This document shows, piece after piece, positions 8,732 to 15,372 of a stretch of DNA of 59,853 nt. The notes under the pieces are model-generated. The model was not told the origin of the DNA, did not search any database, and saw nothing but the letters and a program-made list of their open reading frames with translations. Position 1 is the first letter of the stretch. Each line of letters starts with the position of its first letter. Source of the DNA: a virus. The translations under genes and the position numbers were made by a program. Where the stretch lies: positions 1 to 59,853 of IMG/VR virus record IMGVR_UViG_3300049827_000292. One strand, 5' to 3'.

Positions 8732-9345
8732 TGCTTTTGATTGACAGTGAGGTTGAGGAGACGACGAGAGTGGATGTCTGAGTAGCTTCCGATTTGGCCG
8801 GAAACGTAGCTGTTAAATGATAATGTATGACGGGGTTCTGTTCGGTCGTGTTCGGTGACACTGTGCATTACCCCGCTAGGGAAGAAGATGGCTTTGCCAA
8901 CTTCGGTCTGGCGTTTGAAGAAGAGCGTGCTTTTTTCCTGGTTGTGGATGGCTATGCCAGTGTAATCCGGAGACCAGACACTTTCTCTGCTAAACCAAGT
9001 TTGTGAGCCCGAAGGGGTCAGATAGATTATACCGCTAACGACTGAGAAACCGTGCTTATGAGTGTGATGCCACTGGCCTCGTTCACTCTTGGTGGTCCAG
9101 AAGACAGTGGACTTAAGAAACTCGCATTCCAGATCGAGATCGAGTTTAATTTCGTGCAGTCTGGCATCTACCCAATCTCGAACTGGGTCAAAGTCATCCC
9201 CGAAAAACTGCTCGGGGTAGGACGTTTGGTTTTTTACACCGTTGTAATAGGTGGCCTTCTGAGCGTGACTCAGGGAAATCTCGAGAACATTTTCGGGAAC
9301 GTCCCACTCATAGAGCCAGTCAGTGAATACCCCTGACTTTCTCAT
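8728..9345 (-). CDS. 2OG-Fe(II) oxygenase (PF13759-like)
   Basis: The product has 205 residues. Its central HHTHKHGFSVVSGIIYL segment supplies the first iron-ligand histidine and the double-stranded beta-helix core. GKAIFFPSGVMHSVTEH plus EPRHTLSFNSY supplies the second histidine and the 2-oxoglutarate-binding arginine. This matches the 2OG-FeII_Oxy_5 type that is frequent in cyanophages. The substrate is unknown; such enzymes may hydroxylate proteins or nucleotides. Start and stop overlap the neighbours as ATGA, so it is translationally coupled between thyX and the DUF551-like gene. Confidence 0.8.
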   Translation of the reverse strand: MRKSGVFTDWLYEWDVPENVLEISLSHAQKATYYNGVKNQTSYPEQFFGDDFDPVRDWVDARLHEIKLDLDLECEFLKSTVFWTTKSERGQWHHTHKHGFSVVSGIIYLTPSGSQTWFSRESVWSPDYTGIAIHNQEKSTLFFKRQTEVGKAIFFPSGVMHSVTEHDRTEPRHTLSFNSYVSGQIGSYSDIHSRRLLNLTVNQKQ

Positions 9346-10127
9346 AGCTTACCTCGAAGCGTGGCCTTCAGGACAGCGATCTCTGCTTTTGCCTCTTCAA
9401 GTTCGATCTCTACGGGTGGGCGCTCAGAGTTAAAAACAGCAGCGTTCACGGTTGGAAATTGCGTTGCAAAGACGGACCTGATACACCGGGCGAGTTCACA
9501 GTGCTCGTACTGAGCAACACCCTCGTCATCACGAACACCAATATAGTGGATAAAGCTCCGACAACTCCCAGTAACATACAGACGGCTAAAAACGCCTTCT
9601 GGGAGTACGAACCGTGCGATTTCTTTCGCGATGCCTCGCTGGAGTAAGTCATTGTAGCACTGAAGAGCGACCATATACGAGGTGGACATTGTTGCCCACA
9701 TTGCGTCTGTCAACGCAGGGTCTGTGGCAGGAATGGAATTCTGCCGGTTCTTCGGGTCTTGAACCCGAGCCTCCTCGGGCATGTAAAAGAGATTGTTATA
9801 GGAAGTTAAGTCAGCGGTGTGCTTAACCATCTCCTGCTGATCTTCGTATCGGCCAGAGAACTGCTGAAAGCAGAAGCTGCGGTGACGGAGAAGTTGGACC
9901 GCAATAGCCAGCGGGGTAACAACCTCAACCGTCATTGTCGCTTGCTCGAACACCGACCAGTGTCCGTGCTTGGCACAGTACTTTAGGAGTCGTTCAACAT
10001 TTGGATTGGTTTGATCCTTTGAGGTTACACGAGCAATGTAGCCAAGTACACCTTCCGGGTCCGGAGTCACCGAGACCAATCGCGCTTTGCTCGAACCTTC
10101 AATGAACCAACAATTATTATTTTCCAT
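9342..10127 (-). CDS. thyX: Flavin-dependent thymidylate synthase ThyX
   Basis: A 261-residue product is read from ATG 10127, which shares a base with the upstream TGA (a GTG at 10130 is an alternative). The diagnostic ThyX motif RHRxxS is present at residues 81-86, followed by FQQFSGRY. C-terminal signature stretches follow: ARFVLPEGVFSRLYVTGSCR and FIHYIGVRDDEGVAQYEHCE. ThyX methylates dUMP to dTMP using methylene-tetrahydrofolate and FAD/NADPH, supplying thymidine for phage DNA synthesis without needing host ThyA or DHFR. A Leu/Glu/Lys-rich tail (EIELEEAKAEIAVLKATLRG) ends the protein. It is embedded in a chain of overlapping genes. Confidence 0.97.
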   Translation of the reverse strand: MENNNCWFIEGSSKARLVSVTPDPEGVLGYIARVTSKDQTNPNVERLLKYCAKHGHWSVFEQATMTVEVVTPLAIAVQLLRHRSFCFQQFSGRYEDQQEMVKHTADLTSYNNLFYMPEEARVQDPKNRQNSIPATDPALTDAMWATMSTSYMVALQCYNDLLQRGIAKEIARFVLPEGVFSRLYVTGSCRSFIHYIGVRDDEGVAQYEHCELARCIRSVFATQFPTVNAAVFNSERPPVEIELEEAKAEIAVLKATLRGKL

Positions 10128-10375
10128 CACCAAGACTGCGAACTGATAGTAGTGAACCGGGAGTCGTAGCTTCGGGTTTCTCGTTGAACGACCTGAAGTT
10201 CTCCGTCAATGGGATAGCCTGCGGCTGCGAGAAAAGCTTCGTAGAATCGCAGCATTTGGTCCACGTTTGTGTCACCGCTAGTGCTCATCTCGATAGCGAT
10301 GAGGGGATACTCCTCGTCCCCATCGGCTTCGGGAGGCGTGTAAGACAGACGGTAGGTTCCGTAGTCGGGGGTCAT
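10127..10375 (-). CDS. Small uncharacterised protein
   Basis: An 82-residue product is read from the ATG at 10375 (MTPDYGTYRLSYTPPEADGD). An upstream in-frame start at 10453 would overlap the preceding gene by 58 bp and is less likely. The core has a beta strand pair and a helix (NVDQMLRFYEAFLAAAGYPI). The stop TGA overlaps the thyX start, which implies translational coupling. Function unknown. Confidence 0.65.
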   Translation of the reverse strand: MTPDYGTYRLSYTPPEADGDEEYPLIAIEMSTSGDTNVDQMLRFYEAFLAAAGYPIDGELQVVQRETRSYDSRFTTISSQSW

Positions 10376-10395
10376 TGCTGGTAGTAAATAACGGT

Positions 10396-11007
10396 TTATT
10401 GTAGTGGGGAAGGCATTGGTGTAAACTGAGGATGAATCGGCTGGTGCATCCACCCCGTTACGATGTACTTGGTATCGGTCTCAGGGGCAACCCCCCGGTG
10501 CATGTTGCTAAACTCTGCGGGGAAGAACAGCATGCGTCCGACCTTCGGTTGCACTCGCAAGCCATTGGCAAACTCTGTGTGGCCCCCTTCACCAGTTACA
10601 TCCGTCAGGTACCAGATGAAAGTATAGACTCTGACAAAGTTAGCCCAAGGATCCGCAAAGAAATCGGTGTGCCAGTTGAAGTATTCGCCTGGCAGTGTGC
10701 GTTGAATGTTGTATCCGGTGTCTCCATAGGGACCTTTCCAAGGTCTATAGGCGATTTGGTCGAGGTAATCCCGGCTGTTTAGTTGCAGAGACAGATATAA
10801 AGTTTGATCCTCCTCCCGAAAGTCGGGATGCCCTGAAAGCATCAGATCTGTGGAAATCTTGGAGTTTGAGTTGTAACCACTTAGTGTGTTTCCTGGGCCC
10901 TTATCCGGACAAGCTTCAAACTTTGAGATAAGATCTTGACAGAACTCGGGTGAAAGTACACCGTCACGCATCCAGAAGAAACCGTCGTCTGTTAGCCGAG
11001 TGTCCAT
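10396..11007 (-). CDS. 2OG-Fe(II) oxygenase, prolyl-hydroxylase type
   Basis: The product has 203 residues. The HxD...H facial triad is visible as NWHTDFFADPW and FSNMHRGVAPETD. The latter is preceded by RVYTFIWYLTDVTGEGGHTE and LRVQPKVGRMLFFPAEF, the standard strands of prolyl-4-hydroxylase-like enzymes. It differs clearly from the other oxygenase at 8728, so the phage has two distinct families. The ATG overlaps the TGA of the GIY-YIG gene by one base. The substrate is unknown; hydroxylation of a phage or host protein is possible. Confidence 0.85.
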   Translation of the reverse strand: MDTRLTDDGFFWMRDGVLSPEFCQDLISKFEACPDKGPGNTLSGYNSNSKISTDLMLSGHPDFREEDQTLYLSLQLNSRDYLDQIAYRPWKGPYGDTGYNIQRTLPGEYFNWHTDFFADPWANFVRVYTFIWYLTDVTGEGGHTEFANGLRVQPKVGRMLFFPAEFSNMHRGVAPETDTKYIVTGWMHQPIHPQFTPMPSPLQ

Positions 11008-11705
11008 CAGAAGTCCTGTACGTAACGAAAGGCGTAACCAGCTAACCTACCCTTGCGAGGTACGTAGTTTTTAGAGGCCCATTTTCCCAAAGTGTTGGCG
11101 TCATACCCTAGGGCTTTTGCTGCAAGTTTTACATATGGGAAAATCTCTATGTTGCCTTCCGGGTAGGTGACTTCTATTTTCTTGCTTTTGGGATTACCCT
11201 CGCCAGACATCTTCTTAGAATGCTCTGGACGTTTTCTTCCCTTAAGTTTCTCAGTAGCACTTGGATTTGATTTACCTAACTTGGCTTCTCTCATTTTTCT
11301 TCGAGTTTTTGCCGAAAGAGTAGTTCCCCAAAGGGGGTGATTTTCGCCTGATCTTTTTTCTCTAATACTCTGCTTTCTTTCCTCAGTCCAAGATTTTTTA
11401 ATCTTTAACTTGGTTTCAGCAGAGTTTTTTACTCCCGTCCTGTCAAACTTAATTTTCGCTGCTTTTGCGAGGTTCGCAAATTCTGGATTTGCTCCAACAT
11501 TAAACACATTGTGAAAATTTATTTCAAACCAAGTAGCCCCTTCTGGTGTTTTTGCGTACGCCATGATAATTTTGAAGTCCGGGTCAAAACTCTCATCCAA
11601 GAACGACCCCATATACTGGTCATAAGGGTTTTCCGTACTGTGTTTGCCAATATAATCTCTCCCTTCCGGTTTAGACTCATACGAATTATAGACTGTGTGA
11701 AACAT
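11007..11705 (-). CDS. GIY-YIG-like homing endonuclease with NUMOD3 repeats
   Basis: The product has 232 residues. The N-terminus VYNSYESKPEGRDYIGKHST with a following YMGS and EINFHNVF is a divergent GIY-YIG nuclease core with YIG and a helix Glu. The middle is Lys-rich with repeats like SGENHPLWGTTLS and LGKSNPSATEKLKG typical of NUMOD3 DNA-binding modules. The C-terminus (AAKALGYDANTLGKWASKNY) is helix-turn-helix-like. AGGTAA precedes the ATG. Codon use appears more AT-rich than neighbours, fitting a mobile gene. It is inserted between the exonuclease and oxygenase genes. Confidence 0.8.
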   Translation of the reverse strand: MFHTVYNSYESKPEGRDYIGKHSTENPYDQYMGSFLDESFDPDFKIIMAYAKTPEGATWFEINFHNVFNVGANPEFANLAKAAKIKFDRTGVKNSAETKLKIKKSWTEERKQSIREKRSGENHPLWGTTLSAKTRRKMREAKLGKSNPSATEKLKGRKRPEHSKKMSGEGNPKSKKIEVTYPEGNIEIFPYVKLAAKALGYDANTLGKWASKNYVPRKGRLAGYAFRYVQDF

Positions 11706-11713
11706 TGGATTAC

Positions 11714-12334
11714 CTAAAAATCGAGATCTATATCCTCTGCCGTCAATTTACCCTCATCAAACATCCCTGTCATTTTTTCCATAACTTTGACGGTGTTTCT
11801 ACAATCGTTGTAGGCATCGTGACTAACGTCTCCAATAAAGTTGGGGAGTTTTTGCCACCTAAACCCATCACGTTTTGCATTCCATTCCCCACACCATTCT
11901 GAATAACGGTCCATCGCACAAGACAATCCCACTACCTCAGGTTTTGGGAGATCGTACTTTTGGAACATATGCACTAAAAGTTTCCAGTCGAATTCCAGAT
12001 TAAACGCTACTACATGCTTGCCCCGAAGGACAAAAGAAATTATTTTTGCAATTTGTGGGAAAATCGGTTGATTTACTATTTCCTCATTTGAGATGTGGTG
12101 GATCCCAATCACTTTGTCTGACATGGGTGCGCACGGTTTCAACAGCATTGAAAAAAGTTGTCTCCCCTTAGTGTTTGTAATGCAAATCTGGGCGATCTCG
12201 GTTTCGGGATCCTCTCGCAAGAGTCCAGTTGACTCAAGATCCAAAATCACGGTGTTGGCATCAGCAAGCCTTTCTTGAGCCCACCTACTGGCGGCGTCTT
12301 TGTATTCGGCTAAGGCTTCAGTCGTGGGTTTCAT
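11714..12334 (-). CDS. DnaQ-like 3'-5' exonuclease (DEDDh)
   Basis: A 206-residue product is read from ATG 12334, which overlaps the upstream gene by 17 bp (a longer in-frame ORF reaches 12409). The three exonuclease motifs are clear: VILDLESTGL (Asp and Glu of Exo I), VVAFNLEFDWKLL (Exo II) and SHDAYNDCRNTVKVM (Exo III, with His and Asp). The fold resembles DNA polymerase III epsilon or RNase T. Likely roles are proofreading, DNA degradation or recombination. The MxxKPTTEAL start region is helical. Confidence 0.85.
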   Translation of the reverse strand: MKPTTEALAEYKDAASRWAQERLADANTVILDLESTGLLREDPETEIAQICITNTKGRQLFSMLLKPCAPMSDKVIGIHHISNEEIVNQPIFPQIAKIISFVLRGKHVVAFNLEFDWKLLVHMFQKYDLPKPEVVGLSCAMDRYSEWCGEWNAKRDGFRWQKLPNFIGDVSHDAYNDCRNTVKVMEKMTGMFDEGKLTAEDIDLDF

Positions 12335-12554
12335 CGTTTTGAATAAATTGTTTTGCGGTTTCAATTTCTGAAATAACTTCTTGAGCGTAATCGGAGGCAA
12401 TCCGCTCATGCCATTCTAGTATTTTCGAGAAGGAAGTAATCAAGTCGGTGGCATAGCCGTGAACTTCTTCGACGCCGTCGGGCCCATCTGCCAACCACCA
12501 CTCGTAAAACTCTTGGCCTTGCGGCGTGAATTTATTTACAATCGTTACCTTCAT
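12318..12554 (-). CDS. Small uncharacterised protein
   Basis: The product has 78 residues and begins MKVTIVNKFTPQGQEFYEWW with an acidic helical C-terminus (AQEVISEIETAKQFIQNDE). It overlaps both neighbours (23 bp upstream, 17 bp downstream), so it is probably translationally coupled in the replication block. No family recognised. Confidence 0.6.
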   Translation of the reverse strand: MKVTIVNKFTPQGQEFYEWWLADGPDGVEEVHGYATDLITSFSKILEWHERIASDYAQEVISEIETAKQFIQNDETHD

Positions 12555-12948
12555 AACTCACGGGTAGTAGTCCATAATCTGTTGAATTGTAGAGGCCACG
12601 GTCATGGGAATTGCCTCCGAGTCTTCTGTAACTATACACAGTGGCCATAAATGTGACCCTCTCATTGAGGTTAGGTACACGACCAATCTTCTTAAACTGA
12701 CGTTTGAGAACAAAAATGTGGGACAGGTAAATGGTTTCACCCATTGGCACAGGGCTGACAAAAACATTCACCAAGCAGAAAGAGTGAAGGTCGCGGCGTT
12801 TTGGATGCTTGCGTAGTTCCTTGACGCGGGCGGAAACCCGAACCTGGGTACCTTCAAGCAGGCGAAGGTCGTCTCGGCGACGAATTATAGAGGAGCTCAA
12901 ACCACCGGGGACTTTGCGACTGTTTGCAGTATAGTTGGCTGGGGGCAC
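12532..12948 (-). CDS. Small basic protein, possible OB-fold
   Basis: The product has 138 residues and starts with GTG at 12948. It is basic, with strands QVRVSARVKELRK, HSFCLVNVFVSPV and ERVTFMATVYSYRR spaced as in oligonucleotide-binding folds. This would fit a nucleic-acid-binding role in a replication block, but the match is only by strand pattern. It is the first gene of the leftward block. On its strand the sequence TATAAATA lies 17 nt upstream of the GTG. Confidence 0.55.
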   Translation of the reverse strand: MPPANYTANSRKVPGGLSSSIIRRRDDLRLLEGTQVRVSARVKELRKHPKRRDLHSFCLVNVFVSPVPMGETIYLSHIFVLKRQFKKIGRVPNLNERVTFMATVYSYRRLGGNSHDRGLYNSTDYGLLPVSYEGNDCK

Positions 12949-12965
12949 GGGTAAATTTTACATAT

Positions 12966-12973
12966 TATTTATA
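12966..12973 (-). promoter_or_regulatory. TATAAATA box in the 35-bp divergent intergenic region
   Basis: The gap 12949-12983 separates the leftward gene (start 12948) from the only rightward gene (start 12984). Read on the minus strand it contains TATAAATA, identical to the late-promoter core of T4, 17 nt before the GTG. It also contains the short palindrome GTAAATTTTAC. It may drive the replication block, the plus-strand gene, or both. Confidence 0.4.
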
Positions 12974-12983
12974 ACCTACTACC

Positions 12984-13739
12984 ATGTCAACCCTTGGGAA
13001 AGATACTTTCGGATTAACAAAAACAGAGTTTAATCAGAAGCTTGGGCGCATTATCACGAACCACAGGGCCAACTCCAGGCTTATTGGCGAAGCCCGCGAT
13101 TTTGTCTTGCGTTGTTGCCGCCTTACTGACCAGTGGGGGAAGCTTGCGAACGATTCCGAGACCTTGGTATATCTACGCAATCTTGAAATTGCGGGAGGTA
13201 GGAAGGTGAAAATGTTATCGTTGGAGCGAGGTGGCAGCCAGCAGCCAATTCCCAAAGCCAAGTTGGTGTCAGCATTATACCCCACTAAGAAAATTGCTAC
13301 AACGGCGACGCCTGAGCAGAAACATTTCAATAACGTGCGGGTTGCGATGAGGTTTGCCGTAACATATCAGTTGCGGGCTTTCCGGGATTCGTGCCAATTA
13401 CCGCTAATCTGCAGCATATCTGGCAAGAAGATCATCCCCGGGCAGAAAACAGATGTTGATCACGTCGGAATGACCTTCTCCGAAATTGCCGATTGCTTCC
13501 TTTCGGAAAAAGGTTTGAAATATACGGATATTACTTTGAAAGGACCACCCACCGCAAAGGTCTTCACTGATAGCCAACTGTGGCAGGAGTGGGTGGCATG
13601 GCACATGGCCAAAGCCCGCTACTCCCTCACGTTGGCATCTGCAAACCGAAGCAAAGGTGCTGGAGATTACTGCACACCGCCCGAATTGCTAGGGTCGTTC
13701 AAATCTGATGACCCTGATTGCATGTCACTTGACTTCTAG
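12984..13739 (+). CDS. DUF3223-family protein (DCL-like), possible HNH-like C-terminus
   Basis: The product has 251 residues and is the only plus-strand gene. Its C-terminal half matches what I know of DUF3223 proteins: a helix FAVTYQLRAFRD, then CSISGKKI, TDVDHVGMTFSEIADCFL, a TDSQLWQEWVAWHMAKARYS segment and the final ASANRSKG. The N-terminal 100 residues would correspond to the DCL-like part. The VDH...TF motif recalls HNH nucleases, but a second His/Asn set is not obvious. Plant DCL acts in plastid rRNA maturation; the phage role is unknown. No clear ribosome-binding site is visible before the ATG. Confidence 0.65.
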   Translation: MSTLGKDTFGLTKTEFNQKLGRIITNHRANSRLIGEARDFVLRCCRLTDQWGKLANDSETLVYLRNLEIAGGRKVKMLSLERGGSQQPIPKAKLVSALYPTKKIATTATPEQKHFNNVRVAMRFAVTYQLRAFRDSCQLPLICSISGKKIIPGQKTDVDHVGMTFSEIADCFLSEKGLKYTDITLKGPPTAKVFTDSQLWQEWVAWHMAKARYSLTLASANRSKGAGDYCTPPELLGSFKSDDPDCMSLDF

Positions 13740-13796
13740 TTTTTCTCTGTAATGAGGAAGACAACTAACAGCACCTGCCAAGCGACAGGATCCTTA

Positions 13797-14855
13797 TCAA
13801 GTCACCGAGGTAATAATACCATTCGTAATGACAACTGTGCAAGTACCAAACGTGTAGATGCCTGTGACCCCGCCACTCCAGCAAACTGCGTTGGCGCCAT
13901 CGGACATGAGCACTTGTCCTGCCGCTCCGGTAGAGTTTGTGCAGTCCAGGATACCCGCACCGGGTTTAATCGCCTTGGTACTATCCCCAGTCAGCCAGTT
14001 GTCAGTAGCGGAGAAACCGATGGCAAGTTGGCAGTTTCCCGTTGCCGAAGCAACCGTAACGTTGGGGCCAATCGCAACATTTTGAGAACCAGTCGTAATG
14101 TTGCATCCCGCGCTATAGCCAACGCCTACATTTTGACTTCCAGTCGTTGTGTTAAACAGGGAGTAAGTCCCGAGTGCGGTGTCGCAGGCTCCCGTCGTCA
14201 ATCGGAAACCAGCATCAGCACCGAAACCAGCATTGTTTGATCCGATAGTGCTATTAATTAAGGCACCGAACCCTGTTGCCGTGTTTAGGGTTCCAGAGGA
14301 ATTCTTCAGAGAGCTTACGCCAACGGCGGTGTTTAGAGATCCCCCCGTATTTGCGCAGAGAGCAGATGCTCCTACTGCAGTGTTGTTGTTGCCGGACCCA
14401 TTGTTAAGCAACGAGTCATTGCCGATGGCCGTGTTGTTTATTCCCCCGGAAATACTAAGTAGAGCATTCACCCCCAACGAAACAGATATCCCGTCAGTAT
14501 ATCCAAATACGATTCCCTCGCTTACAGGGGTTGCCTGCAATGCGGAAATAATACCAGTGGTTGTTATTGGGCCACCAATCAGCCCGAGCCCCGTATCAAC
14601 TTGCGTTACTGTACCGATACCACCGCTTGCAATGGCAACATTCTGCGCGGATGTAATCCGCCCTGTGGCATCTACCGTGAATTGACCGACGTTGCTGGCG
14701 TTTCCGTAAGTCCCTGCGCTTACACCAGTGGCCGTTCCCAGCAAGCGCCAAGTTTGGTTCGGTCCGTCGTACTGGTACTGATTCTCGCCAGGTAAAGGCG
14801 TTGCCGGATACAGTTGGCCGTCAGAGGCTGGCACTGGGAAGGTAAGGAGGGGCAT
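13797..14855 (-). CDS. YadA-head-like repeat fibre protein
   Basis: The product has 352 residues. The N-terminus (LLTFPVPASDGQLYP...NQYQYDG) matches that of the 21653-22141 protein and may be a docking segment. At about 75-110 comes TVTQVDTGLGLIGGPITTTG, the linker repeat used across this fibre array. From about 130 to 280 there are 14-residue-type repeats such as NTAVGASALCANTGG and NVGVGYSAGCNITTGSQ, like the left-handed beta-roll of YadA/Hep_Hag adhesin heads. The C-terminus is short (AVCWSGGVTGIYTFGTCTVV). Likely a trimeric tail fibre or a fibre fragment used in host adsorption. It ends 57 bp from the convergent plus-strand gene. Confidence 0.75.
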   Translation of the reverse strand: MPLLTFPVPASDGQLYPATPLPGENQYQYDGPNQTWRLLGTATGVSAGTYGNASNVGQFTVDATGRITSAQNVAIASGGIGTVTQVDTGLGLIGGPITTTGIISALQATPVSEGIVFGYTDGISVSLGVNALLSISGGINNTAIGNDSLLNNGSGNNNTAVGASALCANTGGSLNTAVGVSSLKNSSGTLNTATGFGALINSTIGSNNAGFGADAGFRLTTGACDTALGTYSLFNTTTGSQNVGVGYSAGCNITTGSQNVAIGPNVTVASATGNCQLAIGFSATDNWLTGDSTKAIKPGAGILDCTNSTGAAGQVLMSDGANAVCWSGGVTGIYTFGTCTVVITNGIITSVT

Positions 14856-14878
14856 ATTGCGGCGGGGTCTGTTAGGAA

Positions 14879-14888
14879 GGTTTTACCC
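14879..14888 (-). promoter_or_regulatory. GGGTAAAACC motif upstream of the 14855 gene
   Basis: Exact decamer, 23 nt before the ATG at 14855. It shares a downstream CCTAAC block with the copies at 16359 and 18216. Confidence 0.6.
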
Positions 14889-14897
14889 TGGGGCTAA

Positions 14898-14945
14898 GGT
14901 TGCCTCAAGGCAACCCAAAGGCGTTATAGGTTGCCTCAAGGCAAC
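14898..14945. repeat. Tandem pair of GGTTGCC-TCAA-GGCAACC hairpins
   Basis: Two near-identical hairpins (14898-14915 and 14929-14945) with 6-7 bp stems and TCAA loops stand 13 bp apart. They fill the space between the GGGTAAAACC motif and the larger hairpin element that begins at 14958. Confidence 0.85.
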
Positions 14946-14957
14946 ATAAGGGTGGTG

Positions 14958-15109
14958 GCGTGTTGGGTTTGCTACGCAAACCAGGTCGGGTGCTTCGCAC
15001 CCTCCCGCGATTTTTGGCAGATAGCAAAAAGCCCCTGGCCGGAGCCAGAGGCAAGATTCGCGGAGGCGCGAAGCGCCGACCGTTTGCGAAGCAAACAGAA
15101 GACGCTAAC
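14958..15109. repeat. REPIN-like element A: four short-loop hairpins
   Basis: Most of the 259-bp gene-free stretch between 14856 and 15114 is occupied by this element. It holds hairpins GGTTTGC/GCAAACC (14966-14982), GGGTGC/GCACCC (14988-15002), GGCGC/GCGCC (15065-15077) and GTTTGC/GCAAAC (15082-15096), each with a 3-nt loop. The left and right halves are imperfect inverted copies of one roughly 55-bp unit with a GGTCGG spacer. A related element lies at 18262-18406. Confidence 0.8.
15025..15052 (-). terminator. Rho-independent terminator
   Basis: On the minus strand a 9-bp stem with one mismatch (GCC-T-CTGGC / GCCAG-G-GGC, 4-nt loop) is followed by TTTTT. It lies downstream of the 15115-15363 gene, inside element A, and would end the transcript of the fibre cassette before the next GGGTAAAACC motif. 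Confidence 0.7.
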
Positions 15110-15114
15110 AGTAA

Positions 15115-15363
15115 TCAGAGACCGAGCAATTCTTTGAGCTCGTCTACTGTAAGACCAGCTGCGGCCAACTTCTCTGCGGCAGTTGGCTTGGGGAAACGGG
15201 TCGGGTCCCAGGGCTTGCCCGGAGCATCGTAGTTCTCAAGGGATTCGTAATCGCCTTCGTACTCATCGGCGGAAACATCCTCTGCAAACCAGTCGGGGTC
15301 AGACAGGGACTCACCACGGTAACGAACGACTCGACCGGGTGTAGGAGCTTTTACGTAATTCAT
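15115..15363 (-). CDS. Small acidic partner of the upstream fibre gene
   Basis: The product has 82 residues. The N-terminus is VKAPTPGRVVRYRGESLSDP, the middle is acidic and Tyr-rich (DEYEGDYESLENYDAPGKPW), and the C-terminus is a short helix pair (AAEKLAAAGLTVDELKELLG). It lies 9 bp after the fibre gene 15373-16329 with no promoter motif between, so it is probably co-expressed with it. It may be a fibre chaperone or a linker protein; unrecognised. Confidence 0.65.
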   Translation of the reverse strand: MNYVKAPTPGRVVRYRGESLSDPDWFAEDVSADEYEGDYESLENYDAPGKPWDPTRFPKPTAAEKLAAAGLTVDELKELLGL

Positions 15364-15372
15364 GGTGTTAAA

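Noticed and set aside
10376-10453. 108-residue version of the small gene before thyX
   Set aside because: The extra N-terminal residues overlap the oxygenase gene and look like its shadow; ATG 10375 gives a sensible 82-residue protein.
14898-15109. CRISPR-like array from closely spaced hairpins
   Set aside because: Units are not identical, spacing is irregular, and there are no unique equal-length spacers or cas genes.
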